A stretch of 64,000 nt of DNA from assembly GCA_030694365.1 (NCBI GenBank), contig JAUXYM010000082.1, positions 1 through 64,000 of the forward strand, written 5' to 3'. Shown one piece after another: positions 37,539 through 45,914 of this stretch. The stretch comes from Nevskia sp. GTDB lineage: Bacteria > Pseudomonadota > Gammaproteobacteria > Nevskiales > Nevskiaceae. The notes beneath the pieces are model-generated. The model ran no database searches and was not told the DNA's origin. It worked only from the letters and a program-made list of their open reading frames with translations. Made by a program: the position numbers and the translations under genes. Every line of letters begins with the position of its first letter. Position 1 is the stretch's first letter.

Positions 37539-38288
37539 ATGAAAACGCTGGCGATCTACAACGTCAAAGGAGGCGTCGGCAAGACGGCCGCTGCGGTCAA
37601 TCTGGCTTATCTCGCTGCCGAGTCCGGCCTGCACACCCTGCTCTGGGATCTCGATCCTCAGGGTGCTGCCACCTGGTACCTGCACGGCGACGGTGCCAAG
37701 GCACCCGACAAGGCGATCTGGCGGGGTGCTTCACCGATCGGCAAGCGCATCGTCGAGACACCGCACCACGAACTGCTGCATCTGATTCCGGCCGATCTTG
37801 AAGCGCGCCATCTCGATGTCTGGCTGCGCAAGGACAACAACAGCCACGACACACTGAAGAACCTGATCGAGCCGCTGTCCGAGCAGTACTCGCTGCTGGT
37901 ACTCGACTGCCCGCCGAGCCTGTCGCACGTCGCCGACAACATCTTCGTGGCCGCAGATCGCATCCTGGTGCCGACGGTGCCCACGCATCTCAGCCTGCGT
38001 GCGCTGATGACCTTGATCGACTACTTCAAGGCCAATGAACTGCCGCGCACCCGGCTGCGGCCGTTCTGGTCGATGGCCGATCGTCGTCGTCTGCTGCACA
38101 AGGGCCTGATCGAGCAGCCGCCGAAAGCGATGAAGGATGTCTGCCAGGCCGTGATCCCCTACGCCTCGTCGATCGAGCGCATGGGCGAAACGCGAGCGCC
38201 GGTGGTGATCAGCGAACCCTCGAGCTACGCATCCGATTGCTACCGAGCGCTGTGGGCCGAGAACGCAAACTACCTGCGGCGGAGCTGA
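37539..38288 (+). CDS. Orphan ParA family ATPase
   Basis: A 249-residue ParA/MinD-superfamily ATPase. The deviant Walker A KGGVGKT is at 10-16, followed by WDLDPQGAATWYL near 38-50 and the LLVLDCPPSLSHVADN Walker B region near 119-134. No ParB-like or other partner gene adjoins it, and the sequence is unlike typical chromosome-partitioning ParA in its later half (RTRLRPFWSMADRRRLLHKG). It may position some other cargo. It starts at the ATG at 37539 after CCGGAGG. Upstream is the quinoprotein, downstream a MetX-like hydrolase. Confidence 0.85.
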   Translation: MKTLAIYNVKGGVGKTAAAVNLAYLAAESGLHTLLWDLDPQGAATWYLHGDGAKAPDKAIWRGASPIGKRIVETPHHELLHLIPADLEARHLDVWLRKDNNSHDTLKNLIEPLSEQYSLLVLDCPPSLSHVADNIFVAADRILVPTVPTHLSLRALMTLIDYFKANELPRTRLRPFWSMADRRRLLHKGLIEQPPKAMKDVCQAVIPYASSIERMGETRAPVVISEPSSYASDCYRALWAENANYLRRS

Positions 38289-38373
38289 CCGCCCATCCGG
38301 GTAGCGTTGCTGCGTGGTGGATCGCCTAGCCTGCGTTCAGAACAACCATAAGCATCAGCAGGAGGAGAAACGC

Positions 38374-39426
38374 GTGATCGACAACCCGTACTACTCGCAG
38401 GCCGAGCACGGCCCCTATGAAAGCTTCGACCTCGGCAATTTCGCGCTGGAGGACGGCGGCACCATCCGCGGCTGCCAGCTCGCTTATGCCACCTTCGGCA
38501 CGCTGAACGAAGCGCGCGACAACGCCATCCTGATCACCACCTGGTTTTCGGGTACCTCGAAGATCATGGAGCAGGTTTACACCGGCGCCGGCCGCGCGAT
38601 CGATCCGGCGAAACACTTCATCGTCATCGTCAACCAGATCGGCAACGGCCTGTCGTCGTCACCGCACAACACGCCGTTCCCGGCTGGCATGGCGAACTTT
38701 CCGAAGGTGCGGATCGGCGACGATGTGCGCGCCCAGCACCAGCTGCTGACCGAGAAGTTCGGCCTCACCGAACTTGTGCTGGTCACCGGCGGTTCGATGG
38801 GTGCCCAGCAGACCTACGAATGGGCGGTGCGCTATCCGGACATGGTCAAGCGCGCCGCGCCGCTGGCCGGTACTGCGAAGAACACCATTCACGACCAGCT
38901 GTTCGCCGACACCTTGTGTGAGGCGATCACTTCCGATCCCGGCTACAACAATGGCTGGTACTCGTCGCACATGGACGTTCGCGATGGCCTGCGCCGCCAC
39001 GCGAAGCTTTGGGGCGTGATGGGCTGGAGCACCGAGTTCTACGCCCAGGGCCGCATGGCGGCGATCGGCTTCTCGTCGCTCGACGATTTCATCACCAACT
39101 TCATGAACGGCTTCTTCGGCGTCATGGACCCGAACGCACTGCTGGCGATGGCCTGGAAATGGCGCAACGGCGATGTCAGCCGCCACACCGGCGGCGATCT
39201 GGTGGCGGCGCTCGGGCGGATCAAGGCGAAAACCTTCGTCATGCCGATCAGCAGCGACATGTTCTTCCCGCCGGTCGACTGCGAGCGCGAGGCCAAGCTG
39301 ATCCCGGGAGCCGAGTTCCGGCCGATCAACTCGATCGACGGCCATCTGGCGCTGTTCGGGGCGGACCCGGGCTACATCCCGCAGCTCGACAAGAATTTGG
39401 CCGAGCTGCTCGCGACGCCAGTCTGA
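38374..39426 (+). CDS. MetX-like alpha/beta hydrolase (homoserine O-acetyltransferase family)
   Basis: A 350-residue alpha/beta-hydrolase. The GTG at 38374 is chosen because GGAGGAG lies 6 bp upstream; an ORF start further 5' has no such site. Motifs: LAYATFGTLNEARDNAILI at the N-terminus, NQIGNGLSSSP at the oxyanion side, the nucleophile elbow GGSMGAQQTYEWA with Ser at about 141, and the catalytic His in SIDGHLALFG near the end. The family includes homoserine acetyltransferase, but this subgroup lacks obvious MetX substrate motifs, so it may be a hydrolase of unknown substrate. Confidence 0.83.
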   Translation: MIDNPYYSQAEHGPYESFDLGNFALEDGGTIRGCQLAYATFGTLNEARDNAILITTWFSGTSKIMEQVYTGAGRAIDPAKHFIVIVNQIGNGLSSSPHNTPFPAGMANFPKVRIGDDVRAQHQLLTEKFGLTELVLVTGGSMGAQQTYEWAVRYPDMVKRAAPLAGTAKNTIHDQLFADTLCEAITSDPGYNNGWYSSHMDVRDGLRRHAKLWGVMGWSTEFYAQGRMAAIGFSSLDDFITNFMNGFFGVMDPNALLAMAWKWRNGDVSRHTGGDLVAALGRIKAKTFVMPISSDMFFPPVDCEREAKLIPGAEFRPINSIDGHLALFGADPGYIPQLDKNLAELLATPV

Positions 39427-39440
39427 AGCTGAAAGTTTCA

Positions 39441-39558
39441 TCTCACGCGGAGAACGCCAAGAACGCAGAGAACAGCAAAAGCATTCCGGGAAAAATGCCT
39501 TTTCCCGCTGTGATCTTTTCTCTGCGTTCTTGGCGTTCTTGGCGTTCTCTGCGTGAGA
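39441..39558. repeat. Intergenic inverted repeat, family A, copy between convergent genes
   Basis: Left arm 39441-39474 (TCTCACGCGGAGAACGCCAAG...) and right arm 39518-39558 (...GGCGTTCTCTGCGTGAGA) are inverted copies; the right arm has one extra 'gcgttcttg' unit. The loop contains a second small hairpin (GGGAAAAATGCCTTTTCCC). It lies between the MetX-like gene and purK, which are convergent. Confidence 0.85.
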
Positions 39559-39594
39559 CTCGCTTTTCTTCGTCAGCCGATGAAAGAAAGGCGC

Positions 39595-40707
39595 TCAACC
39601 GCCGTCCGGCAGAATCGCCAGCAGCCTGGCGAGCCGAAGCTTGAGGGCGGCAGCGTCCGGGGCGGTCACCGTCGCGTGGCCGATCTTGCGCTGCGGCTTC
39701 GGCATCTTGCCGTACAGGTGCGTGTGCACGCCTTCCAGCGCGGTAGCCAGCTCCAGCTCGGGGGCCAGGCCGATGTAGTTGACCATCGCGCAAGCCCCGC
39801 GCAGTGCCGTGGAGCCGAGCGGCAGGCCGGTGATCGCGCGCAGGTGATTCTCGAACTGAGAGGTTTCCGCGCCTTCGATGGTCCAGTGTCCGGAGTTGTG
39901 CACTCGGGGCGCGATCTCGTTGGCGATCAGCCGGCCAGCCGCGACGAAGAACTCGAAAGCCATCACGCCGACATAGCCAAGGTGTTCGGCCACGCGGCGT
40001 GCGTAGTCTTCGCCTTGCGCCTGCAGCGGATCGTTCACAGTCGGCGTGGCGGTGCGCAGGATGCCGGCACGATGCACGTTTTCCACCAGCGGGTAGAACG
40101 CCATCTGGCCGTTTTGCGCCCGCACCGCGAGGCAGGATAGCTCGCGCTCGAACGGCACGAAGGCTTCCAGGATGAGGTTCGGCTTGGGCGTCTGGCCACC
40201 GATCGCCGCCCAGGCGGCGTCGAGATCGGCTGGTGTGCGCAGCACGGCCTGGCCCTTGCCGTCATAGCCCATGCGCCGCGTCTTCAGCACTGCCGGCAAG
40301 CCGGTGATGGCCACGGCGTGATCGAGGTCGGCGCGGGAATCGACGGACGCATGCGTCGGCACCGGAATGCCGAGCGACACGAACAGCGCTTTCTCCGACA
40401 GCCGATCCTGGCCGGCGGTCAGCGCTCGCGGCGCTGGATGCAGCGGCACCCGGGCGGCAACGAACTCGGCGGCCGCGTTCGGCACGTTTTCGAACTCGTA
40501 GGTTGCGATGTCGACCCGCGAGCAGAACTCGGCGAGCGCGGCTTCGTCGCTGTAGTCGGCGTGAATGTGTTCGCCCAGCGGCGCGGCACAGGCTTCCGAA
40601 GCGGGATCGAGAAACACGAAATCGACATCGAGCGGATAGCCCGCGAGCGCCAGCATGCGGCCGAGCTGGCCGGCGCCGAGGACGCCGATCTTGATTGCCG
40701 TTTTCAT
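39595..40707 (-). CDS. purK: 5-(carboxyamino)imidazole ribonucleotide synthase
   Basis: An ATP-grasp enzyme making N5-CAIR from AIR, ATP and bicarbonate in purine synthesis. The 370-residue protein begins with IKIGVLGAGQLGRMLALAGY, then the ATP-grasp core with LKTRRMGYDGKGQAVL near 140-155 and the metal-binding EIAPRVHNSGHWTIEG near 265-280. It follows purE by 20 bp on the same strand and works with its product. Identification is secure. Confidence 0.97.
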   Translation of the reverse strand: MKTAIKIGVLGAGQLGRMLALAGYPLDVDFVFLDPASEACAAPLGEHIHADYSDEAALAEFCSRVDIATYEFENVPNAAAEFVAARVPLHPAPRALTAGQDRLSEKALFVSLGIPVPTHASVDSRADLDHAVAITGLPAVLKTRRMGYDGKGQAVLRTPADLDAAWAAIGGQTPKPNLILEAFVPFERELSCLAVRAQNGQMAFYPLVENVHRAGILRTATPTVNDPLQAQGEDYARRVAEHLGYVGVMAFEFFVAAGRLIANEIAPRVHNSGHWTIEGAETSQFENHLRAITGLPLGSTALRGACAMVNYIGLAPELELATALEGVHTHLYGKMPKPQRKIGHATVTAPDAAALKLRLARLLAILPDGG

Positions 40708-40727
40708 CGGAGCGTGGTCGCGGGTGA

Positions 40728-41240
40728 TCAGGGCAGCGGCAGTGCGCCGTCGTTCAGCACTTTTGCAGTCTGGGCGGCGCGGAAGGCATCGAGCCTGGTG
40801 GCCAGCACCGGATCAGCCGTCGCCAGAATCGCGCAGGCCAGCAGCGCGGCATTGGTGGCACCGGCCGCGCCGATCGCCAAGGTGGCGACCGGAATACCGG
40901 CCGGCATCTGCACGATCGACAGCAGCGAATCGACGCCCGACAGCATCCGCGACTGCACCGGCACGCCGAGCACCGGCAAGCGCGTCTTCGAGGCCGCCAT
41001 GCCCGGCAGATGGGCAGCGCCACCGGCCCCGGCGATGATCACCTTCAGGCCGCGCGCAGCGGCATTGCCGGCGTATTCGAACAGCAGGTCCGGCGTGCGA
41101 TGCGCGGAAACGACGCGGGTTTCATAGGGCACGCCGAGTTCGCCGAGCATGCGCGCCGCGTGTTCCATCGTCTCCCAGTCGGAGCGGGATCCCATGATGA
41201 CGCCCACCAGTGGCGTGGGCTTAGGCGCGGGTTCGGACAC
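40728..41240 (-). CDS. purE: N5-carboxyaminoimidazole ribonucleotide mutase
   Basis: PurE moves the carboxylate of N5-CAIR to give CAIR. The 170-residue protein starts at a GTG (41240) and has the class I signature [32 protein letters not shown] with the catalytic His, and [15 protein letters not shown]. It forms an operon with purK. The upstream SIMPL gene is on the same strand 116 bp away, so the purEK promoter probably lies in that gap. Confidence 0.97.
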   Translation of the reverse strand: MSEPAPKPTPLVGVIMGSRSDWETMEHAARMLGELGVPYETRVVSAHRTPDLLFEYAGNAAARGLKVIIAGAGGAAHLPGMAASKTRLPVLGVPVQSRMLSGVDSLLSIVQMPAGIPVATLAIGAAGATNAALLACAILATADPVLATRLDAFRAAQTAKVLNDGALPLP

Positions 41241-41356
41241 GGTGCAGGAATTCCGATGATGGCTAGGGCGAAAGGGCGGCGATTATTTCACCGGCGCGGG
41301 CAAACCGCACCCTGCCGCCGGCGAGTCCCAGCGGCTAGTCTTGTAGCGGCTGCGGA

Positions 41357-42100
41357 TTACGGCGCGATCAGATCGAAATCGGCGTTGACGCTGGCGCTGT
41401 AGCGAATCTGCCCGGCCGAGAAGCCAAGCGCTTCATTGCCGGATTCCGGCGCGGCATCGGCGGAGGCCATCACCGAAAAGCGCGCCTTCTGCGCCATCGG
41501 CGGCGGCATGTATTCGGCGTTGGCATTCAGCGTATGCACGGTGCCGAGCTTCACGCCGAGCGCATCGGACAGCACCTTGGCCTTGGCGCGAGCGTCTTCG
41601 GCGGCCTTGGCCAACGCTTCGCGAGTCAGCGCTTCGGCTTTCGACGATTCGAGCTGCGGGTCCGAGACCTTGTTGATGCCGGCGGTCGTGGCTTTCAGCA
41701 GCACGTCGCCGATTTTGTCGAGATCGCGCACCACGATCTCGATGCCGCGGGTCAGCTGATAGCCGAGAAACTTCCGGCCGCCTTTGGCGCTGTACTCGTA
41801 CTGCGGCTGGATGCTCAGGCCGGCGGTCGAGATATCGGCCTCGGCAATGCCCAGCGCCTTAACCGAAGCGAGGTAGTCGCGAACGATGCGGCTGACCTGA
41901 TCCTGCGCCGCACGCAAATCGAGCTTGGTGGTTTCCACCTGCATCGAGATCCGGGCGCGATCCGGCGTGGTCGCCACTTCGCCGCGACCGCTGACGTTGA
42001 CCGAACGGCGGTCCGGCAAGGAATCGGCAGACAGGGGCAGCGAATGGGCGACGAGAAACACGCAGTTCAACAGAGCCGCAGAAGCAGTGATCGAGCGCAT
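41357..42100 (-). CDS. SIMPL domain (DUF541) periplasmic protein
   Basis: A 247-residue exported protein of the SIMPL/DUF541 family. The ATG at 42100 gives a signal peptide ending near LPLSADS; the longer frame starts in non-coding sequence. The core has VNVSGRGEVATTPDRARISM, then the DISTAGLSIQPQYEY segment and GYQLTRGIEIVVRDLDKIG, which are characteristic. Homologues are periplasmic or outer-membrane associated proteins (for example YggE) connected with oxidative stress tolerance, mechanism unclear. It is divergent from sufT. Confidence 0.88.
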   Translation of the reverse strand: MRSITASAALLNCVFLVAHSLPLSADSLPDRRSVNVSGRGEVATTPDRARISMQVETTKLDLRAAQDQVSRIVRDYLASVKALGIAEADISTAGLSIQPQYEYSAKGGRKFLGYQLTRGIEIVVRDLDKIGDVLLKATTAGINKVSDPQLESSKAEALTREALAKAAEDARAKAKVLSDALGVKLGTVHTLNANAEYMPPPMAQKARFSVMASADAAPESGNEALGFSAGQIRYSASVNADFDLIAP

Positions 42101-42277
42101 GGCAGTTCGGGCAGTGTTCGGAACGAGCCCGGATGCTGCAACGCCCGGCCGCGAACGGCAAGCGTGGCCTCGCTTGCCGAGGTTGCGCCAGGTCCACGAA
42201 TACCCGGCGTTTGGAGACAAGGGCTAAACTTCAGCGGATACGCCCGGATGTCCGGCGAGCCTGAGCCTGAGCTGCCC

Positions 42278-42826
42278 ATGTCGTACATGCACCAAACCGT
42301 GATCCTGAGCCGAGAAGTGATCGGCGTGCTGATTCCCGCTGGCACGCGGGTCGAATTGCCCGAGGGCGCGGATGCGACGATCACTCAGGCGCTGGGCGGC
42401 AGTTACACGGTCGAGGTGCAGGGCCATCTGTTCCGTATCGATGGCAAGGATGCCGACGCGCTGGGTTTCGAGCCGACTGGCGATATCGTGCTGCCGGCCG
42501 ATGCCAGCGAAGAAGAAGTGACCGCTGCCGTGCGCAAGCAGCTGGAAACGGTCTACGACCCGGAGATCCCGATCAACATCGTCGAGCTTGGCCTGGTCTA
42601 CGACTGCCGCATTGAACCGGCTGCTGACAACGGCTGGAAGCTGCACGTGGTGATGACCTTGACCGCGCCTGGCTGCGGCATGGGCGACGTGCTGGTCAAC
42701 GACGTCAAGACCAAGGCGCTGCAGGTGCCGATGGTGCGCGAAGCGGAGGTCGAGCTGACCTTCGATCCGCCGTGGACCCAGGACATGATGAGTGACTCCG
42801 CCAAGCTGCAGGCGGGCTTCCTGTGA
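42278..42826 (+). CDS. sufT: Putative Fe-S cluster assembly protein SufT (MIP18/DUF59 family)
   Basis: A 182-residue protein with an N-terminal segment of the SufT type (LSREVIGVLIPAGTRVELPE, ITQALGGSYTVEVQG, RIDGKDADALG) and a C-terminal DUF59 domain (LETVYDPEIPINIVELGLVY, then MTLTAPGCGMGD with the conserved Cys). SufT proteins help mature Fe-S enzymes. The start may be the ATG at 42278 or 42287; upstream in-frame sequence is antisense to the SIMPL gene. Its stop overlaps the apaG GTG start, so the two are coupled. Other suf genes are absent. Confidence 0.9.
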   Translation: MSYMHQTVILSREVIGVLIPAGTRVELPEGADATITQALGGSYTVEVQGHLFRIDGKDADALGFEPTGDIVLPADASEEEVTAAVRKQLETVYDPEIPINIVELGLVYDCRIEPAADNGWKLHVVMTLTAPGCGMGDVLVNDVKTKALQVPMVREAEVELTFDPPWTQDMMSDSAKLQAGFL

Positions 42827-43206
42827 CCGACACCCTGACCCGTGGCGTGCGGGTGATCGTGGCGCCGCGCTATGTGCCGGAGCAGTCCGAGCCGTCGCGT
42901 TCGCACTATCTGTTCGCCTATCAGGTGACCATTCGCAACGATGGCGACGAGACCGTGCAGTTGCTGTCACGGCACTGGATCATCACCAATGGCGAAGGCA
43001 AGACCGAGGAAGTGCGCGGCCCGGGCGTGATCGGCTTCCAACCGAAGCTCGAGCCGGGCGAACAGTTCCAGTACACCAGCGGCTGCCCGCTGAGCACGCC
43101 GGTTGGCACCATGCACGGCAGCTACCAGATGGTCACCGATGGTGGCGACAACTTCGACGCGCTGATCGAGCCGTTCCGGCTTGCGGTGCCCAGAATCCTG
43201 AACTGA
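42823..43206 (+). CDS. apaG: ApaG protein
   Basis: A 127-residue fibronectin-III-like fold protein. It shows YLFAYQVTIRNDGDETVQLL, RHWIITNGEGKTEEVRGPGV and YTSGCPLSTPVGTMHGSYQM, which are diagnostic of ApaG. Its biochemical role remains unsettled, with links to divalent cation resistance and Ap4A metabolism. Translation starts at a GTG that overlaps the sufT stop codon (GTGA). The usual partner apaH/ksgA is not adjacent. Confidence 0.95.
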   Translation: MTDTLTRGVRVIVAPRYVPEQSEPSRSHYLFAYQVTIRNDGDETVQLLSRHWIITNGEGKTEEVRGPGVIGFQPKLEPGEQFQYTSGCPLSTPVGTMHGSYQMVTDGGDNFDALIEPFRLAVPRILN

Positions 43207-43217
43207 TCCGGTTCGGG

Positions 43218-43541
43218 TCAGCGAACCGAGCCGCCGATGCTGGGATCGAGGCGGCGCAGTGCGTCAGCCGGATTGATGTCTCCGGTCCGGCTCAGTTCTT
43301 CGGCACTGTAGCTGCGTCCGGCAAGACCGACACAGCTACCCTTTTTCGGCTTGATCCGCGTGCCGGTATCGCGCACGCAGTTCGGTTGCCGGGGTTCTGC
43401 ATCGGGACTGCTGGTGGCAGTAGCGGACCCAGCCGGGGCCGATGAGCTCGCCGGTTCGGGTTCGGTCGCGAAAGCTGCGCCGATCAGCAGCGCACTGGCA
43501 GCAAGGCCGGCCAGAAGCTGGCGGGTGTCGATTCCGTTCAT
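43218..43541 (-). CDS. Small exported hypothetical protein
   Basis: A 107-residue protein with a signal peptide (RQLLAGLAASALLIGAAFA) and a Ser/Ala/Pro-rich linker. The conserved-looking C-terminal part contains NCVRDTGTRIKPKKGSCVG with two Cys, then YSAEELSRTGDINPADALRR. Similar short exported proteins with this CVRDTGTRI...DALRRLDPS layout occur in Xanthomonadales-like genomes as I recall; their function is unknown. The two Cys could form a disulfide, and the gene lies downstream of dsbA on the same strand. Confidence 0.75.
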   Translation of the reverse strand: MNGIDTRQLLAGLAASALLIGAAFATEPEPASSSAPAGSATATSSPDAEPRQPNCVRDTGTRIKPKKGSCVGLAGRSYSAEELSRTGDINPADALRRLDPSIGGSVR

Positions 43542-43666
43542 GGATGGTTCTCCGTCAGGGCCGCATCGCTCAGACCCTGGTCCCTGGCCGGACGTTCCCG
43601 CAGTTCGATGCCTCAGGCTTTCGGACCGGCTGCTGCCGGAATCTCGGTGCCGAGGCGTCGCTGTCG

Positions 43667-44320
43667 TCAGCTACGACTCTTGCGGATCTTGGCGACCAGG
43701 AAATCGACGGTCTTCAAGGCAATCGGCGAACCGGGAACCGCGTAAGTGCCGCCGACGATCAGGATCGGCACACTGCGGATCACATAGGTACGCGCCTGTG
43801 CTTCACCTCGGCGCAGGCCGGAATCGACGACGAAGCTGGCGGCAACACCATCGAAATCGGCCGGCTTGATGCCGGCAACGGCGACATACAGCTCGCGGAT
43901 CGACTCCAGCGAGGACATCGGCTGGTGCTGGTCGTGAATCGCGGCGAACAGCGGCCGGTGGGTCTTGTCGAGAATGCCGAGCGTCTGGGCGACGTAGAAC
44001 GCGCGAGCATGCACCTCCCCTTCAGGGCGTCCCAGCGTGTTCGGCACGCGGATGAAGTCGACATCGGCCGGCTTGGTCTTCAGCCAGGCTTCGACGGTGG
44101 GTTCGAGCGCGAAGCAATGCGGACAGCCATACCAGAAGAATTCTTCGACCGTGATCCGCTTCGAGTCCGCCGGCTTCTGCGGCACCGGCACTTCCGTGTA
44201 GTCCCTGCCGGCCTGGAAATCACCAGCGGGGGCGGTGCTGTCAGCCGCGCTGCAGGCAACGCTGAACAGGGCAAGCGTGGCCAGCAGGCCGCCAGCGACG
44301 AAGTTCTTGAGGGTACGCAT
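43667..44320 (-). CDS. dsbA: Thiol:disulfide interchange protein DsbA
   Basis: The periplasmic oxidase that introduces disulfides into exported proteins. The 217-residue product has the active site CPHC at residues 66-69 (FFWYGCPHCFALEP) and the cis-Pro loop SVPILIVGG. The N-terminus contains VAC at residue 23, which may be a lipobox, so a lipid-anchored form is possible. It follows cytochrome c4 by 18 bp. The dsbA-cc4-engB-polA neighbourhood matches that of Pseudomonas. Confidence 0.95.
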   Translation of the reverse strand: MRTLKNFVAGGLLATLALFSVACSAADSTAPAGDFQAGRDYTEVPVPQKPADSKRITVEEFFWYGCPHCFALEPTVEAWLKTKPADVDFIRVPNTLGRPEGEVHARAFYVAQTLGILDKTHRPLFAAIHDQHQPMSSLESIRELYVAVAGIKPADFDGVAASFVVDSGLRRGEAQARTYVIRSVPILIVGGTYAVPGSPIALKTVDFLVAKIRKSRS

Positions 44321-44338
44321 GAGGCTCCTTGGGTGGCC

Positions 44339-44968
44339 TTATTGCAGGCCTGACAGGTAGGAAGACAGCGCGTCGATCTCGGCATCGGTCAGATGCTTCG
44401 CAACGGCGGCCATCATCAGACTATTGCCTTCCTTGCCGCGTTCCCCGGCGCGATAGGCGCGCAACTGGGTGGCCACATAGCCACTGTTCTGGCCGCCGAC
44501 ATGCGGGTAGGCCGCCGCCGGATTACCCGCACCTTTCGGACCGTGACAGGCCGAGCAGGCCGCGAGGCCGCGCGCGGCATCACCGGCGCGATACAGCTTC
44601 TGGGCGACCGGCACCGAGGCTTCGCTGGCGACACCCGGCACCGCCGGCTGGGCGGCGAAGTAGGCGGCGAGATCGGCCATGTCCTGGTCGGACAGCGCCG
44701 CCGCCTGGCCGGACATCACGGCGTTGTTGCGCTTGCCGCTCTTGAATGCGACGAGCTGGGCATGGACGTACTTCGAACCCTGGGCGGCGAGCTTCGGCCA
44801 TTCCGGATTGACACCGCCATTGCCGCCGGCACCGTGGCAGGCACCGCAGACGGCGGCCTTGGTCGCGCCGGCGGCGGCATCGCCCTTGACGAACGGATCC
44901 TGGGCTGTGCCTTCGGCGAACGCGGCGACAGGGACGCACAGTGCGAGGGCGAGCAGTACACGCTTCAT
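44339..44968 (-). CDS. Dihaem cytochrome c4
   Basis: A 209-residue periplasmic cytochrome with two class I haem domains: CGACH at 41-45 and CSACHGPKGAG about 100 residues later, each with a downstream Met-containing segment (MSGQAAALSDQDMADLAAYF and a similar LTDAEIDALSSYL end). The ATG at 44968 gives a clear signal peptide (MKRVLLALALCVPVAAFA). Cytochrome c4 donates electrons to terminal oxidases. It is divergent from engB with an 80-bp gap and probably co-transcribed with dsbA. Confidence 0.95.
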   Translation of the reverse strand: MKRVLLALALCVPVAAFAEGTAQDPFVKGDAAAGATKAAVCGACHGAGGNGGVNPEWPKLAAQGSKYVHAQLVAFKSGKRNNAVMSGQAAALSDQDMADLAAYFAAQPAVPGVASEASVPVAQKLYRAGDAARGLAACSACHGPKGAGNPAAAYPHVGGQNSGYVATQLRAYRAGERGKEGNSLMMAAVAKHLTDAEIDALSSYLSGLQ

Positions 44969-45048
44969 GAAACACTCCGGCAGGCAAAGGCGCGTGGTGC
45001 ATGTCGCACTACGCGCATAATGATCAATTGGAGCGCGAATCTTACACG

Positions 45049-45708
45049 ATGACCCCGGATACAACGAAAGCAGCCCCGCCGAATCTTTACGCCCGGGCAC
45101 GGTTCCGGATGTCGGCCGCCCAGCTCAGCCAGCTACCGACGGATGGCTGGCCCGAAGCGGCGCTGGTCGGCCGTTCGAACGCCGGCAAGTCGAGCGCGAT
45201 GAACGTCATCTGCCAGCAGCATGGCCTGGCCCGCGTGTCGAAGACGCCGGGCCGCACCCAGCTGATCAATCTGTTCGATATCGAGGATCGCGCCCGCCTC
45301 ATCGATCTGCCCGGCTACGGCTTCGCCCAGGTGCCGATCGCGGTTCGCAACGCCTGGGGCCAGCTGGTGGGCGGTTATGTCGAGAAGCGCGAAGTGCTGA
45401 AAGGCATCATCGTGGTCATGGACATCCGCCATCCGCTGACCGAGCTGGACGTGCAGATGCTCGAATGGTGCCGTGATCGCCGGCTCAACGCCCATGTGCT
45501 GCTGACCAAGGCCGACAAGCTCAGCTATGGCGCCGCCAAGAACACCATGCTGAAGGTGCAGCGCGAGCTGAAGGACTTCGATCCGAACATGACCACGCAG
45601 ATGTTTTCGGCGACTGCCAAGACCGGTGTCGACAAAGCACGGGCGCGACTCGACGAATGGCTGGGGTTCGCAGTGCCCGCTTCGGAGCCGGTCGACGAAG
45701 CGGAATGA
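45049..45708 (+). CDS. engB: Ribosome biogenesis GTPase EngB (YsxC/YihA)
   Basis: A small TRAFAC GTPase needed for 50S assembly. The 219-residue product from the ATG at 45049 has GRSNAGKSS (G1), LIDLPGYGFAQVPIAVR (G3), LLTKADKLSYG (G4) and SATAKTGVD (G5). An in-frame ATG at 45001 is also possible. It is convergent with polA, with the predicted sRNA in between, exactly as engB/yihA is placed in E. coli and Pseudomonas. Confidence 0.96.
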   Translation: MTPDTTKAAPPNLYARARFRMSAAQLSQLPTDGWPEAALVGRSNAGKSSAMNVICQQHGLARVSKTPGRTQLINLFDIEDRARLIDLPGYGFAQVPIAVRNAWGQLVGGYVEKREVLKGIIVVMDIRHPLTELDVQMLEWCRDRRLNAHVLLTKADKLSYGAAKNTMLKVQRELKDFDPNMTTQMFSATAKTGVDKARARLDEWLGFAVPASEPVDEAE

Positions 45709-45793
45709 CCCCGGCAATTACAACCAGCCTGAACGGGTTGGCGGCTTTGCCCGCGCTCGATTAGCATTGGGCACTGGTCGCTGATCGTCGGGC

Positions 45794-45908
45794 AAAAAAA
45801 TACCCGGTGGATCGGGGGAATCCACCGGGCAACGATTTCCGGCTTGGGGAGCCGGAGGGGCATCCGCCCAGGGAGTGGGGGCGGAGAATGGGAAGGGAGT
45901 CACCATTC
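45794..45908 (-). ncRNA. Predicted sRNA in the polA-engB gap (ErsA/Spot 42 locus)
   Basis: On the minus strand this stretch of about 115 nt folds into four consecutive hairpins. HP1 (45886-45908): GAATGG/CCATTC with loop UGACUCCCUUC. HP2 (45863-45885): TCCGCCC/GGGCGGA with loop CCACUCCCU. HP3 (45839-45855): CCGGCT/AGCCGG with loop CCCCA. HP4 (45803-45829): a perfect 10-bp stem CCCGGTGGAT/ATCCACCGGG, loop UCCCCCG, followed by TATTTTTTT, a strong terminator. All loops are C-rich and two share ACUCCCU, complementary to Shine-Dalgarno-like AGGGAGU. A sigma-E-type promoter lies just upstream. The place (downstream of polA, same strand, facing engB) is that of Spot 42 in E. coli and the sigma-22-dependent ErsA in Pseudomonas. 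Homology by sequence was not tested. Confidence 0.8.
45803..45829 (-). terminator. Rho-independent terminator of the predicted sRNA
   Basis: Perfect 10-bp GC-rich stem with a 7-base loop and a following T tract (plus-strand A run at 45794-45800). There is no T tract on the engB side, so it acts on the minus strand. Confidence 0.93.
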
Positions 45909-45914
45909 GCAATA

